A DNA stretch of 64,000 bases from Penium margaritaceum (taxonomy: Eukaryota > Streptophyta > Zygnematophyceae > Desmidiales > Peniaceae), in assembly GCA_023375785.1 (NCBI GenBank), contig SZWC01006844.1, forward strand, positions 32,201 to 96,200. The letters are read 5' to 3'. This document shows, one piece after another, positions 1 to 12,196 of this stretch. How positions within the stretch are numbered: position 1 is the stretch's first letter; every line of letters starts with the position of its first letter. A program made the translations under genes and the position numbers. The notes under the pieces are model-generated. The model made no database searches, had not been told where the DNA came from, and was given only the letters and a program-made list of their open reading frames with translations.

Positions 1-2705
1 CTTGTGCCTGATGCTTGTGCCTCATGCTTGTGCCTTATGCTTGTGCCTGATGCTGGTTCCTGATCGTGGTGCCTGATGCTGGTGCCTGATGCTTGTGCCT
101 GATCCTTGTGCCTGATGCTTGTGCCTGAATGGTGTGCCTGATTCGTGTGCCTGCTGCTTGTGCCTGACGCTTGCTCCTGATGCTTGTGCCTAACGCTTGT
201 GCCCGATCCTTGTGCCTGATGCTTGTGCCCGATGCATGTGCCCGATGTTTGTGCTCGATGCTTGTGCCTGATGCTTGTGCCTGATTCTTGTGCCAGCTGC
301 TTGTGCCTGATGCTTGTGCCTGATGCTTGCGCTTGATGCTTGTGCCTGATGCTTGTTCCTCATGCTTGAACCTCATGCTTGTGCCTCAGACTTTTTCCAC
401 ATGCTTGTGCCTCATGCCTGTGCCTGATTCTTGTTCCTGATGCTTGTGCCTGATGCTTGTTCCTGATGCTTGTGCCTGATGCTTGTGCCCAATGCATGTG
501 CCTGAGGCTTGTGCCTGATGCTTGTGCCTGATGCTTGTGCCTGAATCCCTTGCCTGATTCTTGTGCCTGACGCATGTGCCTGATACTTGTGCCTTATGCT
601 TTTGCCTGCTGCTTGCTCTTCATTCTTGTACCTGATGTTTGTGCCTGATGCTTGTGCCTGATGCTTGTGCCTGATGCTTGTGCCTGATGCTTGTGCCTGA
701 TGCTTGTGCCTGATGCTTGTGCCTGATGCTTGTGCCTGATGCTTGTGCCTGATACTTGGGCCTGATGCTTGTGCCCGATGCTTGTGCCTGATGCTTGTAC
801 CTGATGCGTGTATCTGATGCTTGTGCGTGATGCTTTTGCCTTATGCTTGTGCCTGATGCTTGAGCCTGATGCTTGTGCCTGATGCTTGGGCCTGATGCTT
901 GTGCCCCATGCTTGTGCCCGATGCTTGTTCCTGATGCTTGTGCCTGATGCTTGTACCTGATGCGTGTATCTGATGCTTGTGCGTGATGCTTTTGCCTTAT
1001 GCTTGTGCCTGATGCTTGAGCCTGATGCTTGTGCCTGATGCTTGGGCCTGATGCTTGTGCCCCATGCTTGTGCCCGATGCTTGTTCCTGATGCTTGTGCC
1101 TGATGCTTGTACCTGATGCGTGTATCTGATGCTTGTGCGTGATGCTTTTGCCTTATGCTTGTGCCTGATGCTTGAGCCTGATGCTTGTGCCTGATGCTTG
1201 GGCCTGATGCTTGTGCCCCATGCTTGTGCCCGATGCTTGTTCCTGATGCTTGTGCCTGATGCTTGTACCTGATGCGTGTATCTGATGCTTGTGCGTGATG
1301 CTTTTGCCTTATGCTTGTGCCTGATGCTTGAGCCTGATGCTTGTGCCTGATGCTTGGGCCTGATGCTTGTGCCCCATGCTTGTGCCCGATGCTTGTTCCT
1401 GATGCTTGTGCCTGATGCTTGTACCTGATGCGTGTATCTGATGCTTGTGCGTGATGCTTTTGCCTTATGCTTGTGCCTGATGCTTGAGCCTGATGCTTGT
1501 GCCTGATGCTTGTACCTGATGCTTGTGCCTGATGCTTGTTCCTGATATTGTGCCTGATGCTTGTGTGTGATGCTTGTGCCTGATGCTTGTACCTGATGCT
1601 TGTGCCTTGTGCTTGTGCCTGATGCTTGTGCCTGATGCTTGTACCTGATGTGTGTATCTGATGCTTGTGCGTGATGCTTTTGCCTAATGCTTATGCCCGA
1701 TGCTTGTGCCCGATGCTTGTGCCTGACTCTTGTGCCTTATTCTTGGGCCTGTTGCTTGTGCCTCATGCTTGAGCCTGATGATTGTGCCTGGTGCTTTTTT
1801 CTGATGCTTGTGGATGATGCTTGTGCCTGATGCTTGTGCCTGATTCTTGGACGTTATGCTTGTGCCTGATGCTTGTGCCTGATGCTTGTGCCTTGTGCTG
1901 CTTCTTGTGCCTGATTCTTGTGCCTGATGCTTCTGTCCAATGCTTGTGCCTGATTCTTGTGCCTGATTCTTGTGCCCAAGTCTTGTGCCCGATGCTTGTG
2001 CCTGCTGCTTGTGCCTGATACTTGTGCCTGATGCTTGTGACTGATGCTTGTGCCTGATGCTTGTACCTGATACTTGTTCCTGATGCTTGTGCCTGATACT
2101 TGTGCCTCATGCTTGTGCCTCGTGCTTGTGCCTCATTTTTGTGCCTCATGCTTGTGCCTGATGCTTGTGCCTGATACTTGTTCCTGATGCTTGCGCCTGA
2201 TTCTTGCGCCTGATGCTTGTGCCTGATGCTTGTGCCTGATGCTTGTGCCTGATGCTTGTTCCCGATGCTTGTGCCTGATGCTTGTGCTGGATGCTTGCTC
2301 CTAATGCTTATGCCTGATGGTTGTGCCTGGTGCTTGTTCCGCATGCTTTTTCCTGATGCTCTTGGCTGATGCTTGTGCCTGACGCTTGTGCCTGATTCTT
2401 GTGCATGATGATTGTGCCTGATGCATTTGGCTGATGCTTGTACCTTATGCTTCTGCCTGATGCTTGTGCCTGATACTTGTACCTGATGCTTGTGCCTGAT
2501 GCTTGTCCCTGATGCTTGTGCCTGATGCTTTTTCCTGATGCTTGTGCCTGATGCTTGTGCCTGATGCTTGTGCCTGATGTTTGTGCCTGGTGCTTGTGCC
2601 TGATTCTTGTGCCTGATGCATGTGCCTGATTCTTGTGCCCGTTTCTTGTGCCTGATGCTTGTGCCTGATTCTTGTGCCTGATGCTTGTGCCTGAAGCTTG
2701 TGTCT
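1..2705 (+). repeat. 13-bp satellite array (TGCTTGTGCCTGA)n
   Basis: A continuous tandem array of a 13-bp unit, about 208 units, running off the left edge of the window. The unit TGCTTGTGCCTGA is nearly perfect at about 645-750. Elsewhere units differ by one to three bases, with common variants ending GCCCGA, GCCTTA or GTACCTGA. Because 13 is not a multiple of three, the minus strand reads the same 13-residue peptide in every frame, which explains the open frames here. There is no gene signal. The array changes abruptly to a 10-bp unit near 2700-2706. Confidence 0.95.
750..1530 (+). repeat. 156-bp higher-order repeat in the 13-bp array
   Basis: A distinctive run of variant units (GTACCTGA, GCGTGTATCTGA, GTGCGTGA, TTTTGCCTTA, GAGCCTGA, GGGCCTGA, GCCCCA) recurs in the same order. 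The marker GCGTGTATC starts at about 806, 962, 1118, 1274 and 1430. The spacing is constant at 156 bp, which is twelve 13-bp units. A weaker relic with TGTGTATC lies at about 1650. Copies are almost identical, so amplification is recent relative to the rest of the array. Confidence 0.9.
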
Positions 2706-3040
2706 GAGTGTGCCTGAGTGTGCCTGAGTGCGCCTGAGTGTGCCTGAGGGCGCCTGAGTACGCCTGAGTGCGCCTGAGTGTTCCTGACTGTGCCTGAGTG
2801 AGCCTGAGTCCGCTTAAGTGTGCCTGAGTGCCCCTGAGTGCGCCTGACTGCGGCTTACTGCGTGTGACTGTGCTTGACTGCGCCTGACTGCGCCTGACTG
2901 TGCCTGAGTGTGCCTGAGTGCGCCTGAGTGCGTCTGATTGCGTCTAAGTGTGCCTGAGTGCGCCTGAGTGCGCCTCAGTGCGCCTGAGGGCGCCTGAGTG
3001 CGCCTGACTGCGCCTGACTGCGCCTGACTGCGCCTGACTG

Positions 3041-3720
3041 CGCCTGACTGCGCCTGACTGCGCCTGACTGTGCCTGACTGTGCATGTCTGCGCCTGATTG
3101 CGCCTGACTGCGCCTGACTGCGCCTGATTGCGCCTGAGTGCGCCTGACTGCACCTGAGTGTGCCTGACTGCGCCTGACTGCGCCTGAGTGCGCCTGAGTG
3201 CGCTTGACTGCGCCTGACTGCGCCTGGCTGCACCTGACTGCGCCTAACTGCGCCTGACTGCGCCTGACTACGCCTGACAGTGCCTAACCGTGCCTGACTG
3301 TGCCTGACTGCGCCTGAATGCGCCTGACTGCGCCTGACTGCGCCTGACTGCGCCTGAGTGCGCCTGAGTGCGCCTGAGTGCGCCTGAGTGCGCCTGAGTG
3401 CGCCTGACTGCGCCTGACTGCGCCTGACTGTGCCTGACTGTGCATGTCTGCGCCTGATTGCGCCTGACTGCGCCTGACTGCGCCTGATTGCGCCTGAGTG
3501 CGCCTGACTGCACCTGAGTGTGCCTGACTGCGCCTGACTGCGCCTGAGTGCGCCTGAGTGCGCTTGACTGCCCCTGACTACGCCTGGCTGCACCTTACTG
3601 TGCCCAACTGCGCCTGACTGCGCCTGACTACTCCTGACAGTGCCTAACCGTGCCTGACTGTGCCTGACTGCGCCTGAATGCGCCTGACTGCGCCTGACTG
3701 CGCCTGACTGCGCCTGACTG
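3041..3720 (+). repeat. 360-bp direct duplication in decamer array
   Basis: Variant units repeat with an offset of 360 bp. TGCATGTCTG occurs at 3081 and 3441, and the series beginning CGCCTGACAG, TGCCTAACCG occurs at about 3271 and 3631. The second copy has a few private changes. This is a local two-copy higher-order repeat of 36 decamers. Confidence 0.8.
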
Positions 3721-4620
3721 CGCCTGACTGAGCCTGAGTGCGCCTGAGTGCGCCTGAGTGCGCCTAAGTGCGCCTGAGTGCGCCTGAGTGTGCCTGAGTG
3801 TGCCTGAGTGCGTCTGATTGCGCCTGACTGCGCCTGACTGCACCTTACAGCGCCTGACTGCGCCTAACTGCGCTTGACTACGCCTGACTGTTCCTGACTG
3901 CGCCTGACTGCGCCTGACTGCGCCTGACTGCGCCTGACTGCGCCTGAGTGCGCCTGAGTGCGCCTGAGTGCGCCTGAGCGCGCCGGAGTGCGCCTGAGTG
4001 TACCTGAGTGCGCTTGAGTGCGCCTGACTGCGCCTAAGTGTGCCTAAGTGCGCCTGAGTGTGCCTGACTGCGCCTCAGTCCGCTTGACTGGGCCTTAGTA
4101 CGCGTGACTGAGCCTGAGTGCGCCTGAGTGTGCCTGAGAGTGCCTGAGTGCGCCTGAGTGCACCTAAGTGCACCTTAGTGCGCCTGAATGCGCCTGAGTG
4201 CGCCTAAGTGCGCCTGAGTTCCCCTCAGTGCCCCTGGCTGCGCTTGTCAGCGCCTGACTGCGCCTGACTCCGCCTGAGTGCGCCTGACTGCGCCTGACTG
4301 CGCCTGATTGTTCCTGACGATGCCTTACTGCGCCTGACTGCGCCTGACTTCGCCTGACTACGCTTGAGTGCGCCTGACTGCGCCTGCATGTGCCTGACTG
4401 CTCCTGACTGCGTCTGACTGCGCCTGACTGCGCTTGACTGTGCCTGACAGCGCTTGAGAGCACCCGAGTGCGCCTGAGTACACCTTAGTGCGCCCGAGTG
4501 TGCCTGAGTGCGCCTGAGTACGCTTGAGTGCGCTTGAGTACACATGAGTACGCCTGAGTGTGCCTGAGTGTGCCTGAGTGCGCCTGAGTACGCTTGAGTG
4601 CGCTTGAGTACACATGAGTA

Positions 4621-6130
4621 CGCCTGAGTGTGCCTGAGTGTGCCTTAGTGCGCCTGAGTGCGCCTGAGTCCGCTTAAGTGTGCCTGAGTGCCCTTGAGTG
4701 CGCCTGACTGCGCCTGACCGTGCCTGACTCCGTGAGAGTGTGCCTGTTTGCGCCTGACTTCGCCCAAGTGCGTTTGAGTGCGCCTGAGTGCGCGTGAGTG
4801 CGTCTGAGTGTGCCTGAGTACGCCTGAGTGTGCCTGAGTGTGCCTGAGTGTGCCTGAATGTGCCTGAGGGCGCCTGAGTGTGCCTTAGTACACCTGACTG
4901 TGCCTGATTGCGCCTGAGTGCGCCTGACTGCGCCTGACTGCGCCTGAATACTCCTGACTGCGCCTGACTGCACCTGAGTGTGCCTGAGTGCGCCTGAGTG
5001 CGCCTGAGTACGCCTGAATGCGCATAACTATGCCTGTCTGCGCTTGACTACGCCGGACTGCACCTGAATGTGCCTGAGTGCGCCTGAGTGCGCCTGAGTG
5101 CGCCTGAGTACACCTTAGTGCGCCCGAGTGTGCCTGAGTGCGCCTGAGTACGCTTGAGTGCGCTTGAGTACACATGAGTACGCCTGAGTGTGCCTGAGTG
5201 TGCCTTAGTGCGCCTGAGTGCGCCTGAGTCCGCTCAAGTGTGCCTGAGTGCCCTTGAGTGCGCCTGACTGCGCCTGACTGCGCCTGACTGCGCCTGACTG
5301 CGCCTGACTGCGCCTGACTGCGCCTGACTGCGCCTGACTGCGCCTGACTGCGCCTGACTGCGCCTGACTGCGCCTGACTGCGCCTGACTGCGCCTGACTG
5401 CGCCTGACTGCGCCTGACTGCGCCTGACTGCGCCTGACTGCGCCTGACTGCGCCTGACTGCGCCTGACTGCGCCTGACTGCGCCTGACTGCGCCTGACTG
5501 CGCCTGACTGCGCCTGACTGCGCCTGACTGCGCCTGACTGCGCCTGACTGCGCCTGAGTGCGCCTGAGTGCGCCTGAGTACACCTTAGTGCGCCCGAGTG
5601 TGCCTGAGTGCGCCTGAGTACGCTTGAGTGCGCTTGAGTACACATGAGTACGCCTGAGTGTGCCTGAGTGTGCCTTAGTGCGCCTGAGTGCGCCTGAGTC
5701 CGCTCAAGTGTGCCTGAGTGCCCTTGAGTGCGCCTGACTGCGCCTGACCGTGCCTGACTCCGTGAGAGTGTGCCTGTTAGCGCCTGACTTCACCCAAGTG
5801 CGTTTGAGTGCGCCTGAGTGCGCGTGAGTGCGTCTGAGTGTGCCTGAGTACGCCTGAGTGTGCCTGAGTGTGCCTGAGTGCGCCTGAATGTGCCTGAGGG
5901 CGCCTGAGTGTGCCTTAGTACACCTGACTGTGCCTGATTGCGCCTGAGTGCGCCTGACTGCGCCTGACTGCGCCTGAATACGCCTGACTGCGCCTGACTG
6001 CACCTGAGTGTACCTGAGTGCGCCTGAGTGCGCCTGAGTACGCCTGAATGCGCATAACTATGCCTGTCTGCGCTTGACTACGCCGGACTGCACCTGAATG
6101 TGCCTGAGTGCGCCTGAGTGCACCTGAGTG
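4621..6130 (+). repeat. 1,030-bp direct duplication with inner expansion
   Basis: The segment from about 4621 to 5100 recurs at about 5651-6130 with a 1,030-bp offset; for example CCCTTGAGTG is at 4691 and 5721, and CGTGAGAGTG at 4731 and 5761. Inside it a 180-bp block (5081-5260) is repeated at 5551-5730, with a homogeneous decamer run between the two. Differences between copies are few, so the duplication is young or an assembly product. Confidence 0.8.
5261..5550 (+). repeat. Homogeneous decamer run, 29 identical units
   Basis: Twenty-nine consecutive perfect copies of CGCCTGACTG with no substitution. Surrounding decamers typically differ from each other every one to three units. The run is flanked by direct duplicates (5081-5260 and 5551-5730). 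Lack of variants implies very recent expansion. Confidence 0.95.
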
Positions 6131-8342
6131 CGCCTGAGTGCGCGTGAGTGTGCTTGAGTGTGCCTGAGTGCACCTTAGTGCGCATGAGTGCGCCTGAGTG
6201 CGCCTGAGTGCGCCTGCGTTCCACCTGAGTGTACCTGAGTGCGCCTGAGTACGCATGACTGAGCATGATTGTCCCTGACTGTACTTGACTGCGCTTGACT
6301 GCGCCTGACTGCGCCTGACTGCGCCTCACTGCGCTTGGCTTCGCCTGACTGCACCTGACTGCGCTTGAGTGCGCCTGAGTGCGCCTGAGTAAGCCTGACT
6401 GCGCGTGAGTGCGCCAGAGTGCGACTGAGTGCGCCTGAGTGCACTTGAGAGCGCGTGAGTGCGCCAGAGTGAGCCTAAGTGCGTCTGAGTGCGCCTGAAT
6501 GCGCCTGAGGGCGCCTAAGTGGGCCTGAGTGTGCATGAGTGCGCATGATTGGCCCTGAGTGCCATTCACTGCCCCTGACTGCGCCTGACTGTGCCTCACT
6601 GCGCCTGATTGCGTCTGACTACGCCTAACTGCACCTGAGTGCGCCTGAATACGCTTGATTGTGCCTGACTACGCCTAACTGCGCCTGACTGCCCCTGACT
6701 GCGCCTGACTGCGCCTAACTGCGCCTAACTGCGCCTGACTGCGCCTGACTGCGTCGGACTGCGCCTGAGAGCACTTGAGTACGCCTGCGTGTGCCTGAGT
6801 GTGCCGGGTGCGCCTGAGTGCACCTGATTGCGCCTGAGTGCGCCTGAGTGTGCCTGACTGCGCCTAAATGCGCGTGAGTCCGCCTGACTGCGCCTGACTG
6901 CACCTGAATGCACCTGAGTGCGCCTGAGTGCACCTATGAGCGCATGAGAGCGCCTGAGTGCGCCTGACTGCGCCTGAGTGCGCGAGAGTGCGCCTGAGTG
7001 CGCCTGAGTGCGCTTGAGTGCGCCTGATTGCACCAGAATGTGCTTGAGTGCGCTTGAGTGCCCCTGATTGCGCCTGAGTGTGCCTGAGTGCGCATGAGTG
7101 CGCCTGAGTGTGCCTGACTGTGCCTGAATGCGCCTGTGTCCGCCTGACTGCGCCTGACTTCACCTGACTGCGCCTGAGTGCGCCTGAGTGTGCCTAAGTG
7201 CGCTTGAGAGCGCCTGATTGCCCCTGAGTACGCCTGAGTGCGCCTGAGTGCGCCGAAGTGCGCCTGAGTGTGCCTAAGAGCCCCTGAGTGCGCCTAAGTA
7301 CCCCTGAGTGCACCTAACTACGCCTGACTGCGCCTGACAGCGTGTTACTGTGCCTGATTGCGCCTGATTGCGCCCTGAATGGGCCTGAGTGCACCTGAGT
7401 GCGCCTAAGTGTGCCTGAGTGCGCCTGAATGCGCCCAAGTGTGCCTGAGTGCACCTAAGTGCACCTGAGTGCGCCTGAGTGCGCGTGATTGCGCCTGATT
7501 GCGCCCTGACTGGGCCTGAGTGCGCCTGACTGTGCCTGATTGCGCCTGACTGCACTGACTGCGCCTGAAAATGCTTGATTGTACCTGACTGCACCTGCCT
7601 CCGCCTGACTGCGCCTCACTGCGGCTGACTATGCCTGATTGCGCCTGACAGCGCCTGACTGCGCCTGACTGCACTTGAGTGCACCTGACTGCGCCTGACT
7701 GTGCTTGATTGCGCATGACTCCGCCTGACTACGCCTGACTGCACCTGACTGCGCCTGACTGCGCCTTACTGTGCCTGACTGCGCCTGACCGTGCCTGACT
7801 GGGCCTGACTGCGCCTGAGAGTGCCTGAGTGTGCCTGAGTGCGCCTAAGAGCACCTGAGTGCGCCTGAGTGTGCCTAACTGCTCCTGAATGCGCCTGTGT
7901 CTGCCTGACAGCTCCTGACTGCGCCTGACTGCGCCTGAGTGCGCCTGAGTGCACCTGAGTGCACCTGAGAGAACCTGAGTGCGCCTGAGTGCTCCTGAGT
8001 ACGCCATAGTGCGCCTAAGTGCGCCTTAGTGCGCCTTAGTGCCCTTGAGTGTGCCTGAGTGCCCCTGACTGCGCTTGACTACGCCTGACTGCGCCTGACT
8101 GTGTCTGACTACGCCTGAGTGTGCCTGATTGCGCATGACTACGCCTAACTGCGCATGACCGTGCCTGACTGCGCCTGACTGCGCCTGACTGCGCGTGACT
8201 GCGCTTGACTGCGCCTGACTGCGCCTGACTTCGCCTGACTTCGCCTGACTGGGCCTGCCTATGCCTGACTGCGCATGAGAGCGCCTGACTACGCCTGAGT
8301 GCGCCTGAGTGCGCCTGAGTTGTCTGAGTGCACCTGAGGGCG

Positions 8343-8369
8343 CACAGGCGTACTAGAGGTACACCTGTG
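8343..8369. repeat. Inverted single satellite unit / hairpin
   Basis: CACAGGCGTAC (8343-8353) and GTACACCTGTG (8359-8369) are inverted repeats matching at 10 of 11 positions around a 5-base spacer TAGAG. The left half is a satellite unit in the orientation opposite to the surrounding array. This is the only reversed unit I noticed in the left arm. Confidence 0.75.
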
Positions 8370-11300
8370 TGCGTGTGAGTGTGCCTGAGTGTGCCTGTGT
8401 GCGCCTGAGTGCGTGTGAGTCCACGTGAGTGCGCATGAGTATGCCTCATTGCGCTTGACAGTGCCTGACTGCGCCTAACTACACCTGAGTGCGCCTGAGT
8501 GCGCCTGAGTGCGCCTGAGTGTGCCTGAGTGGGCCTGAGTGCGCCTGAGTGCGCCTAAGTGCGCCTGAGTGTGCCTGACTGCGCCAGAGTCTGTGTGACT
8601 ACGCCTGACTGCGCCTGCCTACGCGTGAGTGCGCCCGAGTGCTCTTGAGTGCGCCTAAGAGCGCCAGAGTGCGCCTGAGTGCACCTGAGTGCGCCTGAGT
8701 GCGCGTAAGTACCCCTAAATGCGCCTGCGTGTGCCTGATAGCCCCTGAGTGCGCCTGAGTACCCCTGAGTGCGCCTGACTACGCCTGACTGCGCCTGACT
8801 GCGTCTGACTGTGCCTCACTGGGCCTGAGTGCGCCTAACTGCACTTCACTACGCCTGACTACGCTTGACTGCGCGTGACTGTGCCTGACTGCGCCTGACT
8901 GCGCTTGACTGCGCTTGACTACGCTTGAGAGCGCCTGAGTGCGCATGAATGCGCCTCAGTGTGCATGAGTGCGCTTGAGTACGCCTGAGTGCGCCTGAGT
9001 GTGCCTGAGTGTGCATGAGTGAGCCTGAGTCCGCTTAAGTGTGCCTGAGTACCCCTGAGTGCGCCTGACTGTGGCTTACTACATGTGACTGTGCTTGACT
9101 GCGCCTGACTGTGCTGGACTGTGCCTGAGTGCGCCTGAGTGCGCTGGAGTGCGTCTGAGTGCGTTCAAGTGTGCCTGAGTGGGCCTGAGTGCGCCTCAGT
9201 GCGCCTGAGGGCACCGCAGTGCGCCTGAGTGCGCCTGACTGAGCCTGAGTGCGCCTGAGTGCGCCTGACTGCGCCTGACTAAGACTGACTGCACCTAACT
9301 GTGCATGTCTGCGCCTTATTGCGCCTGACTGTGCCTGACTGCGCCTGATTGCGCCTGACTGCGCCTGATTGCGCCTGAGTACGCCTCAGTGCGCCTGACT
9401 GCGCCTGAGTGCGCCAGCGTGCGCTTGAGTGCCCCTGAATATGCCTGACTGCACCTAACTGCGCCTGACTACTCCTAACTGTGCCTAACCGTGCCTAACT
9501 ATGCCTGACTGCGCCTGAATGCGCCTGACTACGCCTGACTGTGCTTGACTGAGCCTGAGTGCGCCTGAGTGCGCCTCAGTGCACCTAAGTGCGCCTGAGT
9601 ATGCCTGAGTACGACTGAGTGCGCCTGATTAACCCTGAGTGCACCTCAATTGCGCCTGAGTGCACTTGAGTGCGCCTGATTGCGCCTGACTGCGCTTGAT
9701 TGCGCCTGAGTGCGCCTGAATGCGCCTGACTGCGCCTGACTGCGCCTGACTGCGCCTGACTGCGCCTTACTGCACTTGACTACGCCTGACTGCGCTTGAC
9801 TGCACCTGACTGCGCCTGACTGCGCCTGATTGCGCCTGACTGTGCCTGAGTGCGCATGAGTGCGCCTGAGTGCGCCTGAGTGTGCCTAAGTGCGCCTGAG
9901 TGTGCCTGAGTGTGCCTGAGTGCGCTTGAGTATGCCTAAGTGCGCCTAAGTGCGCCTGAGTGCACCTCAGTGTGCCTGACTGCGCCTGACCATGCCTCAG
10001 TCCGCCTAACTGGGCCTGAGTGCGCAGGACTGCGCCCGAGTGCGCCTGAGTGTGCCTGACAGTGCTTGAGTGTGCCTGAGAGCACCTAAGTGCGCCTTAG
10101 TGCCCCTCAATGCGCCTCAGTGCGCCTGAGTGCGCCTAAGTGTGCCTGAGTGCGCCTGAGTTCCCCTGAGTGCCCCTGACTGCGCCTGACGGTGCCTGAC
10201 TGCGCCTGACTGCGTCTGACTGCGCCTGAGTGCGCCTGAGTGCGCCTGAGTGCGCCTGACTGCGACTGATTGTGCCTGACTACGCCTGACTGCGCCTGAC
10301 TACGCCCGACTGCGCCTGGCTGCGCCTGACTACGCCTGAGTGTGCCTGACTGCGCCTGATGTGCCTCACTGCTCCTGACTACGCCTGACTGTGCCTGACT
10401 GCTCCTGACTACGCCTGACTGCATCTGACTGCGCCTGACTGCGCTTGACTGTGCCTGACTGCGCCTGAGAGCGCCTGAGTGCGCCTCAGTGGGCTTGAGT
10501 GCACCTTAGTGCGCCCGAGTGTGCCTAAGTGCGCCTGAGTACGCCTGAGTGCGCCTGAGGGTGCCTGAGTACGCTTGAGTGTGCCTGAGTGTGCCTGAGT
10601 GCACTTTTGTGTGCCTTAGTCCGCTTAAGTGTGCGTGAGTGCCCCTAGGTGCGCCTGACTGCGCCTGACTGTGCCTGATTGCGTGAGACTGTGCTTGACT
10701 GCGCCTGACTTCGCCCGAGTGCGTTTGAGTGCGCCTAAGTGTGCGTGAGTGCATCTGAGTGTGCCTGAGTGTGCCTGAGTGCGCTTGAGTGCGCCTAAGT
10801 GTGCCTGAGGATGCGTGAGTGCGCCTTAGTGCGCCTGACTGCGCCTGATTGCGCCTGACTGCGCCTGACTTCGCCAAACTGCGCCTGACGGCGCCTGACT
10901 GCGCCCGACTGCACTTGACTGCGCATGTCTGCGCCTGATTACGCCTGACTGCGCCTGATTTTGCCTGATTGCGCCTGACTGCACCTGAATGCTCCTGACT
11001 GTGTGCGCCTGAGTGCGCCTGAGTGCGCCTAACTCCGCTTGACTGCGCCTAACTACGCCCGTCTGCGCTTGACTGCGCCTGAGTGTACCTAACCGTGCCT
11101 GACTGCGCCTGACTACGCCTGACTATGCCTGACTGCGCCTGACTGCGCCTTACTGCGCCTGACTGCACCTGAGTGCGCCTGAGTGCGCCTGAGTGCGCCT
11201 GAGTGTGCCTGAGTGTGCCTGAGTGCACCTGAGTGCGCCTGAGTGCACCCGAGTGCGTCTGAGTTGCGCCTGAGTGTGCCTGAGTGCGCCTGAGTACGCA

Positions 11301-12163
11301 TGACTGCGCATAACTGTGCCTGACTGCGCCTGACTGCGCTTGACTTCGCCTGACTGCACCTGAGTACGCTTGAGTGCGCCTGAGTGCGCCTGAGTGAGCC
11401 TGAGTACGCCTGTTTGCGCTCGAGTGTGCCTTAGTGCGCCTGAGTGTGCCTGACTGCGCCTGACTGCGCCTGAGTCCGCCTGACTGCGCTTGAGTGCACT
11501 TGACTGCACCAACGTGCGCCTGAAAGCACCTGAGAGTGCGTGATTGTGCCTAAGTGCGCCTAAGTGCGCGTGAGTGCGCCTGAATGCGCCTGAGTGCGCC
11601 TAAGTGGGCCTGAGTGTGCCTGAGTGCGCATGATTGCCCCTGATTGCCACTGACTGCCCCTGACTGCGCCTGACTACGCCTCAGTGTGCCTGATTGTGTC
11701 TGACTACGCCTAACTGCGCCTGAGTACGCCTGATTGCGCCTGATTGTGCCTGACTACGCCTGACTGCGCCTGACTGTCCCTGACTGCGCCTGACTACGCC
11801 TGACTGCTCCTGACTGCGCTTGACTGCGCCTGACTGCGTCTGACTGCGCTTGAGAGCATTTGAGTACGCCTGAGTGTGCCTGAGTGTGCCTGAGTGCGCC
11901 TAAGTGCGCCTGAATGTGCCTAAGTGTGTCTGAGTGTGCCTGACTGCGCCTAAATGTTCCTGAGTCCGCCTGATTGCACCTGACTGCACCTGAACGCACC
12001 CGAGTGTGCCTGAGTGTGCCTGAGTGCGCCTGAGAGCGCCTGAGTGCGCCTGACAGCGCCTGAGTGCGCGAGAGTGCGTTTGAGTGCGCCTGAGTGCACT
12101 TGAGTACGCCTTAATGCCCCTGAGTGCGCTTGAGTGCGCCTGAGAGCGCCTGAGTGTACCTGA

Positions 12164-12196
12164 TTTAGGGTTTAGGGTTTAGGGTTTAGGGTTTAG
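12164..12196 (+). repeat. Interstitial telomere-type repeat (TTTAGGG)4.7
   Basis: Four perfect TTTAGGG heptamers followed by TTTAG, embedded in the decamer array, which continues in the same orientation on both sides. The left flank ends in ACCTGA and the right flank resumes with CGCGCCTGAG. TTTAGGG is the common plant and green-algal telomere unit, and is also used by some other protists. A run this perfect suggests telomerase-added sequence captured at a healed break, or a buried former chromosome end. Confidence 0.95.

Noticed and set aside
1821-2018. Hydrophobic 65-residue + strand ORF in the 13-bp array
   Set aside because: Cys/Leu-rich pattern simply repeats the satellite unit; no independent signal.
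1-2705. CRISPR array
   Set aside because: Units are contiguous with no spacers, and the context is eukaryotic retroelements.
12164-12196. A present chromosome end
   Set aside because: Only 33 bp, with satellite continuing for over 50 kb beyond it.
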